A stretch of 64,000 nucleotides of DNA from Ornithinimicrobium tianjinense. GTDB lineage: Bacteria; Actinomycetota; Actinomycetes; Actinomycetales; Dermatophilaceae. Below are positions 1 through 7,179 of this stretch, piece by piece. The position numbers and the translations under genes were made by a program. The stretch lies in assembly GCF_014636495.1 (NCBI RefSeq), contig NZ_BMEM01000005.1, positions 1 through 64,000 of the forward strand, read 5' to 3'. Each line of letters begins with the position of its first letter. The stretch's first letter is position 1. The notes beneath the pieces are model-generated. The model saw nothing but the letters and a program-made list of their open reading frames with translations. It did not search any database and had not been told where the DNA came from.

Positions 1-109
1 GCCGGTGGAAGGGGCGGGGTGGAGCGGCCGCCGTCGAGGGTGGGCTTGCGGAGGGGCGGGCGGGGCAGTCCGTGGCACGCGAACCGGACGCGCGACGCAG
101 ACAAGATCT

Positions 110-148
110 TGCACCTGATGCACCCTCGTCGACGCTGCATGAGGTGCA
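110..148. promoter_or_regulatory. Inverted repeat, candidate operator
   Basis: The left arm TGCACCTGATGCA (110-122) and right arm TGCATGAGGTGCA (136-148) pair at 12 of 13 positions across a 13-bp spacer. The long spacer and TGCA half-site ends suggest a protein-binding dyad more than a terminator, since no T-run follows. It may control a gene left of the window. The regulator is unknown. Confidence 0.4.
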
Positions 149-173
149 CAATCCTGTCTGGCTAGGAGGGGAT

Positions 174-310
174 GGCCGAGGTCAGGTGGGCCCGAGCGAC
201 ACGTGGCCGAGGTCAGGGGGCCGGGGGCGACACGTGGCGGAGGCCAAGGGGCCCGAGGCCACGCGTGGCGGAGGTCAGGGCGCCGGGGGCGACACGTGGC
301 CGAGGTCAGG
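174..310. repeat. 31-bp tandem repeat array
   Basis: The element GGCCGAGGTCAGG or a close variant starts at 174, 205, 236, 267 and 298, an exact 31-bp period. Between these lie G/C-rich segments and GACACGTGG, which contains the palindrome CACGTG. The array lies downstream of the ilvA stop in the sense of ilvA transcription. Units differ at several positions, so the array is not recent. Confidence 0.85.
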
Positions 311-360
311 TGGGCTGAACAGGGCTGACGACGGGCCGACGAGGGCCGGCGCCGCCGGCC

Positions 361-1614
361 TCAGAGGATGAACCGGAAGAGCGGGCTGTCCGGCGCGATC
401 GGCTCGACCTCCATGGAGCTGCCGGCCATCCGCTCCAGCAGCGGCGCGAGGTCGGCCCGTGACCCGAGCTCGATGCCGACGAGCGCAGGCCCGGTCTCGC
501 GGTTGTTGCGCTTGACGTACTCGAACAGCGCGATGTCGTCGTCCGGGCCCAGCACCTCGTCGAGGAAGCGCCGCAGCATGCCCGGCTCCTGCGGGAAGTC
601 GACGAGGAAGTAGTGCTTGAGCCCCTCGTGGATGAGGGACCGCTCGACGACCTCGGCATACCGGAGCAGGTCGTTGTTGCCGCCGGAGACGACGACGACC
701 ACGTCGCCGCCGTCCGGCAGGTCGAGCTGGTCGAGCGCCGCGGCGGCGAGGGCTCCGGCAGGCTCGGCGATGATCCCGTCCGACTGGTAGAGCGCGATCA
801 TCTCGGTGCACACGCGTCCCTCCGGGACGGCGACGAGCCCGGGGGTATGCCGTGCGACCACCTGGTAGGTCCAGTCGCCCGCGCGCGCGACGGCCGCGCC
901 GTCGACGAACCGGTCGATGTGCTCCAGGGTGACCGGGCCGCCGGCGCGCGTGGCCTCGATGAGGCACGCAGCGCCCCCCGGCTCGACACCGACGACGCGG
1001 GTGTCAGGGTGCCGCTCCGCGAGCCAGGTCAGGCAGCCCGCCAGCAGACCGCCGCCGCCGACCGGAAGGACGAGGACGTCCGGCGCGTGACCGAGGTCCT
1101 CGACGACCTCGCGGGCGACCGTGCCCTGGCCGGCGATGGTGTGCGGGTGGTCGAAGGCCGGCACCAGCGTGGCCCCGGTCCTCTCCACGTCGGCCTTGGC
1201 CGCAGCGGCGGCCTCGTCGTAGGTCTGGCCGCCCACGATCGCCTCGACCCAGTCGCCGCCGAACGCCGCCACCCGCTCGCGCTTCTGGCGCGGGGTGTTG
1301 GCGGGCAGGTAGATCCGGGCGTTGACGCCCAGGGTCGAGCAGGCATGCGCCACGCCCTGGGCGTGGTTGCCGGCGCTGGCGCAGACGACACCGGCCCAGA
1401 TCTGCTCGCTGTCCAGCTGGGCGATGAGGTTGGCGGCCCCACGGACCTTGTAGGAGCGGACCGGCTGCAGGTCCTCCCGCTTGAGCCAGACCCGGGCACC
1501 GGTCGCCTCCGACAGCCGGCTGCAGAGCTGCAGCGGCGTGCGAGCAGCCCGACCGGAGATGCGCTCTGCTGCGGCGTCGACGTCCTCGGCGCTCGGCAGC
1601 GTCAGCTCGCTCAC
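361..1614 (-). CDS. ilvA: Threonine ammonia-lyase (threonine dehydratase)
   Basis: A 417-residue fold-type II PLP enzyme that deaminates L-threonine to 2-oxobutanoate, the first committed step to isoleucine, in the cytoplasm. Lys56 in SYKVRGA is the PLP Schiff-base lysine, SAGNHAQG (80-87) contacts substrate, and VGGGGLLAG (about 185-193) is the phosphate-binding loop. Residues from about 330 form an ACT-like domain, as in the shorter actinobacterial IlvA, so isoleucine feedback is plausible. The start is GTG, overlapping the stop of the upstream amidohydrolase by 4 bp (GTGA), which implies translational coupling. No truncation is seen. Confidence 0.93.
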   Translation of the reverse strand: MSELTLPSAEDVDAAAERISGRAARTPLQLCSRLSEATGARVWLKREDLQPVRSYKVRGAANLIAQLDSEQIWAGVVCASAGNHAQGVAHACSTLGVNARIYLPANTPRQKRERVAAFGGDWVEAIVGGQTYDEAAAAAKADVERTGATLVPAFDHPHTIAGQGTVAREVVEDLGHAPDVLVLPVGGGGLLAGCLTWLAERHPDTRVVGVEPGGAACLIEATRAGGPVTLEHIDRFVDGAAVARAGDWTYQVVARHTPGLVAVPEGRVCTEMIALYQSDGIIAEPAGALAAAALDQLDLPDGGDVVVVVSGGNNDLLRYAEVVERSLIHEGLKHYFLVDFPQEPGMLRRFLDEVLGPDDDIALFEYVKRNNRETGPALVGIELGSRADLAPLLERMAGSSMEVEPIAPDSPLFRFIL

Positions 1615-2801
1615 GACGCCTCGCGGGCCAGCCGGCGCAGCGCCAGCTCGGCCAGGGCAGCGGCCTGGTCAGCCAGGACGGCGTCGTCGAAGAGGACGCC
1701 CGGGGAGTGGTTCATCGCCGCCGTGGCGTGGTCGACGCCGGCGGGGCTGGCGTGCAGGAAGAGGAAGGTGCCCGGCACCTCCTCGAGGACGAAGCTGAAG
1801 TCCTCAGACCCCATGAGCGGGTCCGGGGACTCGATGACGCGCTCGGCACCGAAGAGGTCCCGCAGCTGCTCACCCACCCACGCGGACTCCGCGTCGTCGT
1901 TGATCGTCACGGGGTACTGCGCCGCGAACTCCACCTCCGCCGTGCACCCGTGCGCCGCGGCGATGCCCTGGGCGAGGCGGGTCGTCTGCTCGCGCATGGC
2001 GTCCACGCTCGCGTGGGAGAGCGTGCGCACCGTGGCGCCCAGGGAGGCGCTCTCCGGTATGACGTTGACCGCCTCTCCCGCGGACAGCTGGGTCACGGTC
2101 AGCACGACCGGGTCGAAGACGCTGAAGCGACGGGTGACCATCGTCTGCAGCTCGCCCGCGACGGCGATCAGCGCTGCGACGGGGTCGACGGCGGTGTGCG
2201 GCTGCGAGCCGTGGCCGCCCTTGCCGGTGACGGTGATGCGCAGGGTGTTGGAGCCCGCGAGCGCGGGGCCGGAGCGGTGCTCGAAGACGCCGACCGGCCC
2301 GGGGAAGACGTGGATCGCGTAGGCCGCGACCGGCTTCTCGCCGCTGGCCGTCAGGAGACCCTCCTCGAGCATGACCTTCGCCCCGGCGTAGCCCTCCTCG
2401 CCCGGCTGGAACATGAAGAGGACGTTGCCGGCGAGCTCCTCACGACGGGCGCTGAGCAGCCGCGCCGCCCCCACGAGCCCGGCCGTGTGCAGGTCGTGCC
2501 CGCACGCGTGCATGGTGCCGGTGGTGGCGGCGTAGTCCAGGCCGGTCTGCTCGGTGACGGGCAGGCCGTCCATGTCCCCGCGCAGCAGCACGGTCGGACC
2601 GGGACGCCCGCCGCGCAGCACGGCGACGACCGACGTGGTCCGGGTGCCGGTGGTGATCTCCAGCGGCAGCCCCTCGAGCTCGCGCAGCACGATGGCCTGG
2701 GTCTGCGGCAGGTCGAGCCCGACCTCGGGCACCTGGTGCAGCTCACGACGGAGCGCGGACAGGGACGGCTGGAGGGACTGCGCGTCGGTGAGGAGCGTCA
2801 T
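1611..2801 (-). CDS. M20 family amidohydrolase
   Basis: A 396-residue metal-dependent amidohydrolase of the HipO/IAA-amino-acid hydrolase group, which cleaves N-acyl amino acids. Metal ligands are visible in HACGHD (98-103), the catalytic Glu pair in GEEG (134-137), and the C-terminal metal motif in MGSEDFSF. I chose ATG 2801 (MTLLTDAQ) over an upstream start at 2846, because the extra residues are not family-like and would nearly reach pfkA. The gene is 46 bp downstream of pfkA and overlaps ilvA by 4 bp. A link to threonine or acyl-amino-acid salvage is inferred from position only; the substrate is unknown. Confidence 0.88.
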   Translation of the reverse strand: MTLLTDAQSLQPSLSALRRELHQVPEVGLDLPQTQAIVLRELEGLPLEITTGTRTTSVVAVLRGGRPGPTVLLRGDMDGLPVTEQTGLDYAATTGTMHACGHDLHTAGLVGAARLLSARREELAGNVLFMFQPGEEGYAGAKVMLEEGLLTASGEKPVAAYAIHVFPGPVGVFEHRSGPALAGSNTLRITVTGKGGHGSQPHTAVDPVAALIAVAGELQTMVTRRFSVFDPVVLTVTQLSAGEAVNVIPESASLGATVRTLSHASVDAMREQTTRLAQGIAAAHGCTAEVEFAAQYPVTINDDAESAWVGEQLRDLFGAERVIESPDPLMGSEDFSFVLEEVPGTFLFLHASPAGVDHATAAMNHSPGVLFDDAVLADQAAALAELALRRLAREAS

Positions 2802-2847
2802 ACCGCTCGATCCTAGGGAACGACCACCCCACAGCGCGGAGGCCACC

Positions 2848-3870
2848 TCAGCCGAAGAGGATCGCGGCCTCTTCCCACTGGTCCCGGGGGACCGTCTTGA
2901 GCGCGCTCGTCGCGTCCCGGAGGTTGACGTTGACGATGTCGATGCCCTGGAGGGCGACCATCGTGCCCCACAGCTTGGCGCTCACCGCGTCGACCGCGGC
3001 GGTGCCGAAGCGGGTCGCGAGCACGCGGTCGTAGGAGCTCGGCACGCCGCCGCGCTGGAGGTGGCCCAGCGTGGTGTTGCGCGTCTCGATGCCGGTCTGC
3101 TCCTCGATGAGGCGGGTCACCTGCTCGCCGATGCCGCCCAGGCGCGGGCGGCCGAGGGCGTCCGCCTGACGCGTGTCGGCCTGCTGCTCCTCGCCCGGGA
3201 AGCTGAAGCCCTCGGCGACCACGACGACCGGCGCGCGACCGCGGTCCATCGCGTGCTGCACCCAGCCGCAGACCTGCTCCCGGGTCACCGGGACCTCCGG
3301 GATCAGGATGACGTGGGCGCCGCTGGCCATCCCCGCGTGGAGCGCGATCCAGCCCACCTGACGGCCCATGACCTCCACGACCATGCAGCGGCTGTGCGCC
3401 TCGCCGGTGGTCCGGAGGCGGTCTATCGACTCGGTCGCGACCGAGACCGCCGTGTCGAAGCCGAAGGTGCGGTCGGTGGCGGACAGGTCGTTGTCGATGG
3501 TCTTCGGCACGCCGACGACGTGGATGCCGTCGTCGTGGAACATCCGGGCCACCGTCAGCGTCCCCTCGCCGCCGATCGCGACGAGCGCGTCGATCTGGTG
3601 CTTGTCCATGACCTCCTGGACCCGCTCCGTGCCGCCGTGGTCGAACGGGCTCACCCGGGAGGTGCCCAGGATGGTGCCGCCGACCTTGGACAGTCCGCGG
3701 ACCCGCTGGCGCGGCAGCGGCACGATGTCGTCCTGCACCAGGCCTCGGAAGCCGCCCTTGATCCCCACGAACTCGTGCTCGTAGATGCGGTCGCCCTTGA
3801 GCACCACGCCGCGGATGACGGCGTTGAGGCCGGGGCAGTCGCCACCGGCGGTGAGCAGGCCGATCTTCAT
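2848..3870 (-). CDS. pfkA: 6-phosphofructokinase
   Basis: A 340-residue phosphofructokinase that phosphorylates fructose 6-phosphate in glycolysis. TAGGDCPGLN (8-16) binds the phosphoryl donor, GGEGT (100-104) carries Gly where PPi-dependent enzymes have Asp, and PKTIDND (122-128) holds the catalytic Asp with the Lys seen in group III actinobacterial enzymes. The Gly favours ATP as donor. An RBS (GGAGGAA) lies just before ATG 3870, and a consensus-like promoter sits about 105 bp upstream. It is the first gene of a probable pfkA-amidohydrolase-ilvA transcription unit. Confidence 0.95.
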   Translation of the reverse strand: MKIGLLTAGGDCPGLNAVIRGVVLKGDRIYEHEFVGIKGGFRGLVQDDIVPLPRQRVRGLSKVGGTILGTSRVSPFDHGGTERVQEVMDKHQIDALVAIGGEGTLTVARMFHDDGIHVVGVPKTIDNDLSATDRTFGFDTAVSVATESIDRLRTTGEAHSRCMVVEVMGRQVGWIALHAGMASGAHVILIPEVPVTREQVCGWVQHAMDRGRAPVVVVAEGFSFPGEEQQADTRQADALGRPRLGGIGEQVTRLIEEQTGIETRNTTLGHLQRGGVPSSYDRVLATRFGTAAVDAVSAKLWGTMVALQGIDIVNVNLRDATSALKTVPRDQWEEAAILFG

Positions 3871-3972
3871 GTGTTCCTCCGGGTCGGGGCTCGGGCGTGC
3901 GGGTGCGGGCGCAGGCCCGTGACGCAGGACGCCGGGCGCCTCGAGGAGGCGTCCGGCGTCGTCGCGGTTCTC

Positions 3973-4003
3973 AGGGTATGCCGTGCGCGCGCCCGGGTGT
4001 CAA
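3973..4003 (-). promoter_or_regulatory. Candidate housekeeping promoter of pfkA
   Basis: Read on the minus strand, TTGACA (4003-3998) is followed after 17 bp by CATACC (3980-3975), or after 19 bp by TACCCT (3978-3973), which fits the actinobacterial TANNNT -10. It lies about 105 bp upstream of the pfkA start. The -10 region coincides with one copy of the recurrent GGTATGCC motif. Confidence 0.45.
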
Positions 4004-4131
4004 CGTGAGGCCGGTCCGGACTCCTGAGTAGGGGTGCCGCTGTGGCAGGCTTGGCCCACGTTGTCCCGTCGGTGGGCGTGCGCTGTCGGGCCGCCTCCCG
4101 CCCCGTCCATCTCGTGATCCAGGAGCCATCA

Positions 4132-4725
4132 GTGTCGACCTCCACCGCCGTCGCCCGCCCGGGCGTGCTCGCCGACCGTCTCGTCCCCACCAGCTCGGTG
4201 CTCACCGACGCCGCGCTCGTCGTCGGCGGCGCCGCCATCGTGGGTGCCCTGGCCCAGGTGACCATCCCGATGTGGCCGGTGCCGATCACCGGTCAGACGC
4301 TGGCCGTGATGCTGGTCGGCGGTGCGCTGGGGATGCGTCGGGGGGCGCTGTCGCTGCTCGTCTACATGCTCGTCGGCCTCGCCGGTGTGCCGTGGTTCGC
4401 CGAGGCCAACGGCGGGACGGCGATGGTGATGGCCCCGTCGTTCGGCTACATCGTCGGCTTCGTGCCCGCGGCCGCGCTCGCCGGCTGGGCGGCCGAGCGC
4501 GCGTGGGACCGCAACGTCGCCAAGGCGATGCTGGGCTTCCTCGCGGCGACCGCGCTGCCGTTCGTCGTCGGCGTGCCGTTCATGGGCTACGTGCTGGGCG
4601 AGTCCGACCCGGCCCTGCTCATGGAGTGGGGCGTCACCCCGTTCATCGTCCCCGGCATCATCAAGGCCGGCATCGCCGCCCTGCTCTTCCCGGCCGTCTG
4701 GAAGCTGGTCGGTCGCCGGGGCTGA
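4132..4725 (+). CDS. bioY: Biotin transporter BioY
   Basis: A 197-residue membrane S-component for biotin uptake. About six hydrophobic segments are visible, with the family pattern PMWPVPITGQT in the first third followed by a Gly-rich helix and the loop GLAGVPWF. GTG 4132 is chosen because AGGAG lies 6 bp upstream; a longer frame from 4042 adds a non-membrane N-terminus unlike the family. No EcfA/EcfT genes are adjacent, so it either acts alone or uses a shared ECF module elsewhere. Its 3' end carries short repeats and a strong hairpin. Confidence 0.93.
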   Translation: MSTSTAVARPGVLADRLVPTSSVLTDAALVVGGAAIVGALAQVTIPMWPVPITGQTLAVMLVGGALGMRRGALSLLVYMLVGLAGVPWFAEANGGTAMVMAPSFGYIVGFVPAAALAGWAAERAWDRNVAKAMLGFLAATALPFVVGVPFMGYVLGESDPALLMEWGVTPFIVPGIIKAGIAALLFPAVWKLVGRRG

Positions 4726-4795
4726 GCCTCCTCGCTTGGGCTGAGCCTCCTCACGGGGGGCTGGAGCCTCCTCGCGGGGGGCTGAGCCTCCTCGC
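4720..4795. repeat. 19-21 bp tandem repeat after bioY
   Basis: Four copies of GGCTGAGCCTCCTCRC (one reads CTGGAGCC) lie head to tail with spacings of 19, 20 and 21 bp. The first copy contains the bioY stop codon. The array lies in the convergent gap between bioY and the coiled-coil gene. Confidence 0.75.
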
Positions 4796-4798
4796 GCC

Positions 4799-4854
4799 AG
4801 AAGACCGTGGCGACCTGTGGCCCTCCCGGGGGCCATAAGTCGCCACGGTCTTCT
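4799..4854. terminator. Long perfect hairpin, bidirectional terminator
   Basis: The arm AGAAGACCGTGGCGAC (4799-4814) pairs perfectly over 16 bp with GTCGCCACGGTCTTCT (4839-4854). The loop itself contains a second hairpin, GGCCC/GGGGGCC. It sits between the convergent bioY and coiled-coil genes, so it most likely ends both transcripts. Confidence 0.8.
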
Positions 4855-4912
4855 TCGTGACGGGACGGGTGGCCACGGCACGTCGGGTCCGGTCCGGTCC
4901 GGTCCGCAAGCG

Positions 4913-5977
4913 TCAGGAGTCCTCGGCCTCCTCCAGGGCCGCGCGGGCCAGGTCACGCTGGTCCCGCGCGCTCCGGAGGTCCTCCTCGGCGGACTCGAGA
5001 GCCGCGGCCGCCTTCGTGCGCGAAGCGTCGGCGGTGTCCTGATGGGCGCGGGCCTGGGCGAGCAGCCGCTCGGCCTGGGCCACCTGCTCGCGCGCGACCT
5101 CAGCGTCGTCGGCGGCCTTCTGGTCGGCGTCGGCAGCCGCCTTGCGGGCAGCGCGGGCCGCGGCGACGGCCTTCTCGGCCTCGTCCAGCTCCATCTCCAG
5201 CTCGGCCACGCGATCGGCGGTGGCCTTCCCGTCCTGATGCTCGACCGGCTCGGCGGGTTCCGCTGCCTCGGGCCCCGCGGGCTCCACCCGCTCCTGTGCC
5301 TCGGGCTCCGGGGGCTCCACCTGCTCCTGTGCCTCGGCGGGCTCGACCGGCTCTTCCGGCTCTTCCGGCTCTTCCTGCTCGACCGGCTCCTCCGGCTCCT
5401 CGCGCGCGGCCCGACCACCCTCGATCCGGGTGAACACCACGCCGGTGCTGGTGCGGGCGACCGCGTCGGCGACGTCGACCTCGCCGAACCCGCTGTAGCT
5501 CAGGCCCCGGGTCAGCGACCCGCTCGTGACCACCTCGGTCGCGGCGGCGTCCGCGAGCGCGGCGACGGCGGTGTCGCGCACCTCCGCCTCGACGGCGGCG
5601 GTCAGGCTGCCCCCGGGGGAGTGCGCCCTCGCTGCGGCGACCCACGCCGCGAGCAGGTCGTCGCGCTCGCCCCTCAGGCCGGCCAGCGCCGCCATGTCCA
5701 TCGCCGACTGCGCGTGCCGCATCCGCGCGCCGACGTCGAGCAGCTCCTCCACCACCGGGTCGTCCGCGCGCACGAGGGCGTTGACGGCCGCGGCGGCGAC
5801 GCTCGGCTTGCTCAGCGCCGCGACCTGCGTGGCCACCTCGCGCAGCCCCTCGGCCCGCAGCCGGGCGACCTGCTCCTTGCGCGTCGCGACGAAGGCCTCC
5901 GGCGCCACGGCGTAGACCGCGTCGACCGCACGCGCCAGCGCCTCCGCGGCGACGGGGTCGGGAGCGCTGTCGGCCAT
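4913..5977 (-). CDS. Coiled-coil protein with acidic linker
   Basis: A 354-residue cytoplasmic protein with no enzyme motif that I recognise. Residues 1-190 are helical and Ala-rich. They are followed by a Glu/Pro-rich low-complexity linker (about 195-275, with repeats of the form EEPEEP and VEPAE), then a heptad-like Ala/Glu/Arg coiled coil to the C-terminus. ATG 5977 was chosen because upstream codons run into the divergent gene. The layout suggests a structural or scaffold role, possibly partner binding through the coiled coil. The divergent neighbour starts 37 bp away and may share a promoter region. Confidence 0.7.
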   Translation of the reverse strand: MADSAPDPVAAEALARAVDAVYAVAPEAFVATRKEQVARLRAEGLREVATQVAALSKPSVAAAAVNALVRADDPVVEELLDVGARMRHAQSAMDMAALAGLRGERDDLLAAWVAAARAHSPGGSLTAAVEAEVRDTAVAALADAAATEVVTSGSLTRGLSYSGFGEVDVADAVARTSTGVVFTRIEGGRAAREEPEEPVEQEEPEEPEEPVEPAEAQEQVEPPEPEAQERVEPAGPEAAEPAEPVEHQDGKATADRVAELEMELDEAEKAVAAARAARKAAADADQKAADDAEVAREQVAQAERLLAQARAHQDTADASRTKAAAALESAEEDLRSARDQRDLARAALEEAEDS

Positions 5978-6013
5978 GGTGCCGACCCTAGAGGAGTGCC
6001 GGCCACCTAGGCT

Positions 6014-6883
6014 GTGCCCGTGGCCGCGTCCGACATCGTCCCCCTGCACGTCCTGGGGACCGATGTGGACCTCCACGTCGGCGGCCACCGCACGCCTCAT
6101 CTGGTCCAAGTCCTCCGTGACCGCTGGCACCTGTGCCTGCGCGCCGACGGGACGCCGACCTCTGCCGAGCCTCCGCAGGTCGTGGGCGCCACCCTCCTCG
6201 AGCCGGACGCCGCGCCCGGCGCGAGCGCCACCTCGGACCCGGCCGCCGCGCCCGGCTGGGCCCGCGGGGACTCGGTCAGCGACTCCGACGAGCCCCGGCT
6301 CCTCCAGCGCCTGACGCAGTCCGTGACGTATGCCGCGATCGGCGCCCGCTCCGGCGAGCTGCTCATGCTCCACGCAGCCGGCCTCGCCGACCCGGTGACG
6401 GGCGCGACCGCGGCGTTCGTGGCCCCCGGCAACACCGGCAAGACGACCCTGTGCCGCACCCTGGGGCCGGCACGCTCCTATGTCTCCGACGAGACCGTAG
6501 GGGTGCGCCGGGACGGGACGGTCACGCCATACCCCAAGCCGTTGTCGACCCGCCGGCCCGACTGGGCGGGCGTCAAGGACGAGCAGGCGCCGGGGAGTCT
6601 GGGGCTGCGCGCGCCGGAGGTGACCCCCTGGCTGGCCGGGGTGGTCCTGCTGCGGCGCGTCGAGGGGCACAGGGGGGCCCCGGAGGTCGAGGAGCTCGAC
6701 GTGCTCGACGCCATCATGGCCATCACCCCGGAGTCCTCGGCGTTCATGCGGACGGAGCGGCCGCTGCACTGGCTCGCGGACGTCCTCGACCGCACGGGCG
6801 GCGCACGCCGGGTCACCTACGGCGAGGTGGGCGAGCTCGAGCCGCTCGTCGGCGAGATCTGCGGGCGGAGGTCGCCGTGGTGA
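6014..6883 (+). CDS. HPr kinase-like P-loop protein
   Basis: A 289-residue protein with a P-loop APGNTGKTT at 137-145, preceded by LMLHAAG (118-123), and followed by SDETVGVRRDG and PYPKPLS. This arrangement matches the C-terminal kinase domain of HPr kinase/phosphorylase relatives that occur with PqqD-like proteins. The N-terminal about 110 residues are variable. The start is GTG 6014, with GTG 6020 a near alternative. The stop overlaps the next gene by 4 bp, so the two are coupled. A phosphoryl target is not identifiable. In some lasso-peptide clusters a kinase of this type phosphorylates the peptide, but no precursor or cyclase is visible here. Confidence 0.75.
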   Translation: MPVAASDIVPLHVLGTDVDLHVGGHRTPHLVQVLRDRWHLCLRADGTPTSAEPPQVVGATLLEPDAAPGASATSDPAAAPGWARGDSVSDSDEPRLLQRLTQSVTYAAIGARSGELLMLHAAGLADPVTGATAAFVAPGNTGKTTLCRTLGPARSYVSDETVGVRRDGTVTPYPKPLSTRRPDWAGVKDEQAPGSLGLRAPEVTPWLAGVVLLRRVEGHRGAPEVEELDVLDAIMAITPESSAFMRTERPLHWLADVLDRTGGARRVTYGEVGELEPLVGEICGRRSPW

Positions 6884-7143
6884 CCTGGCGCGCGGTCCCC
6901 GCGCACGACGAGCTGCACCGCGACGGGGAGTCGCTGGTGCTGGTCGACGGCCGGGTCCAGCGCGTCTCCGCGCTGGGGACGGCCGTGCGGGAGCTCGCTG
7001 CGCAGCCGGTCGGGGAGGACGTGCTCGCGCGGATGCTGGAGGAGCGGTTCGGGGCGCCGCCGACGGGCGACCTCCTCACCCTGACGCGGGCCGCGCTCGC
7101 CGACCTCGTCCGCGCCGGGCTGCTCGAGCGCCTCGAGGACTGA
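6880..7143 (+). CDS. PqqD-like peptide-binding protein
   Basis: An 87-residue protein with the small winged-helix PqqD fold used by RiPP systems to hold leader peptides. VLVDGRVQRVSALGTAV matches the strand-turn-helix of the family, where 'L' and 'G' of the turn are conserved. The middle contains a helix ending in ERFG, and the C-terminus LVRAGLLERL closes the fold. The start is GTG 6880 inside GTGA, overlapping the kinase-like gene (GTG 6877 is in frame too). No radical SAM enzyme, precursor or cyclase is adjacent, so the peptide partner would have to be encoded elsewhere. Confidence 0.72.
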   Translation: MTWRAVPAHDELHRDGESLVLVDGRVQRVSALGTAVRELAAQPVGEDVLARMLEERFGAPPTGDLLTLTRAALADLVRAGLLERLED

Positions 7144-7179
7144 GCTCCACCCCGGTCGTGGCTGGCACACTGGTCGGCC

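Larger units (their letters stand above)
1..360. other. Non-coding region with dyad and 31-bp repeats
   Basis: No convincing gene is visible here. The open frame on the plus strand from 72 runs through the tandem repeat and has repeat-derived low-complexity sequence, so I do not call it. The stretch holds an imperfect inverted repeat (110-148) and the 31-bp array (174-310) that abuts the 3' end of ilvA. The gene to the left lies outside the window. Confidence 0.6.

Noticed and set aside
72-371. 99-residue open frame in the first repeat region
   Set aside because: Most of it is translated 31-bp repeat and it has no RBS or family resemblance.
613-2322. Long open frame on the plus strand opposite ilvA and the amidohydrolase
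   Set aside because: It is an Arg/Gly/Asp-rich shadow of two well-supported minus-strand genes; the same holds for other long antisense frames such as 19530-22682 and 28821-31328.
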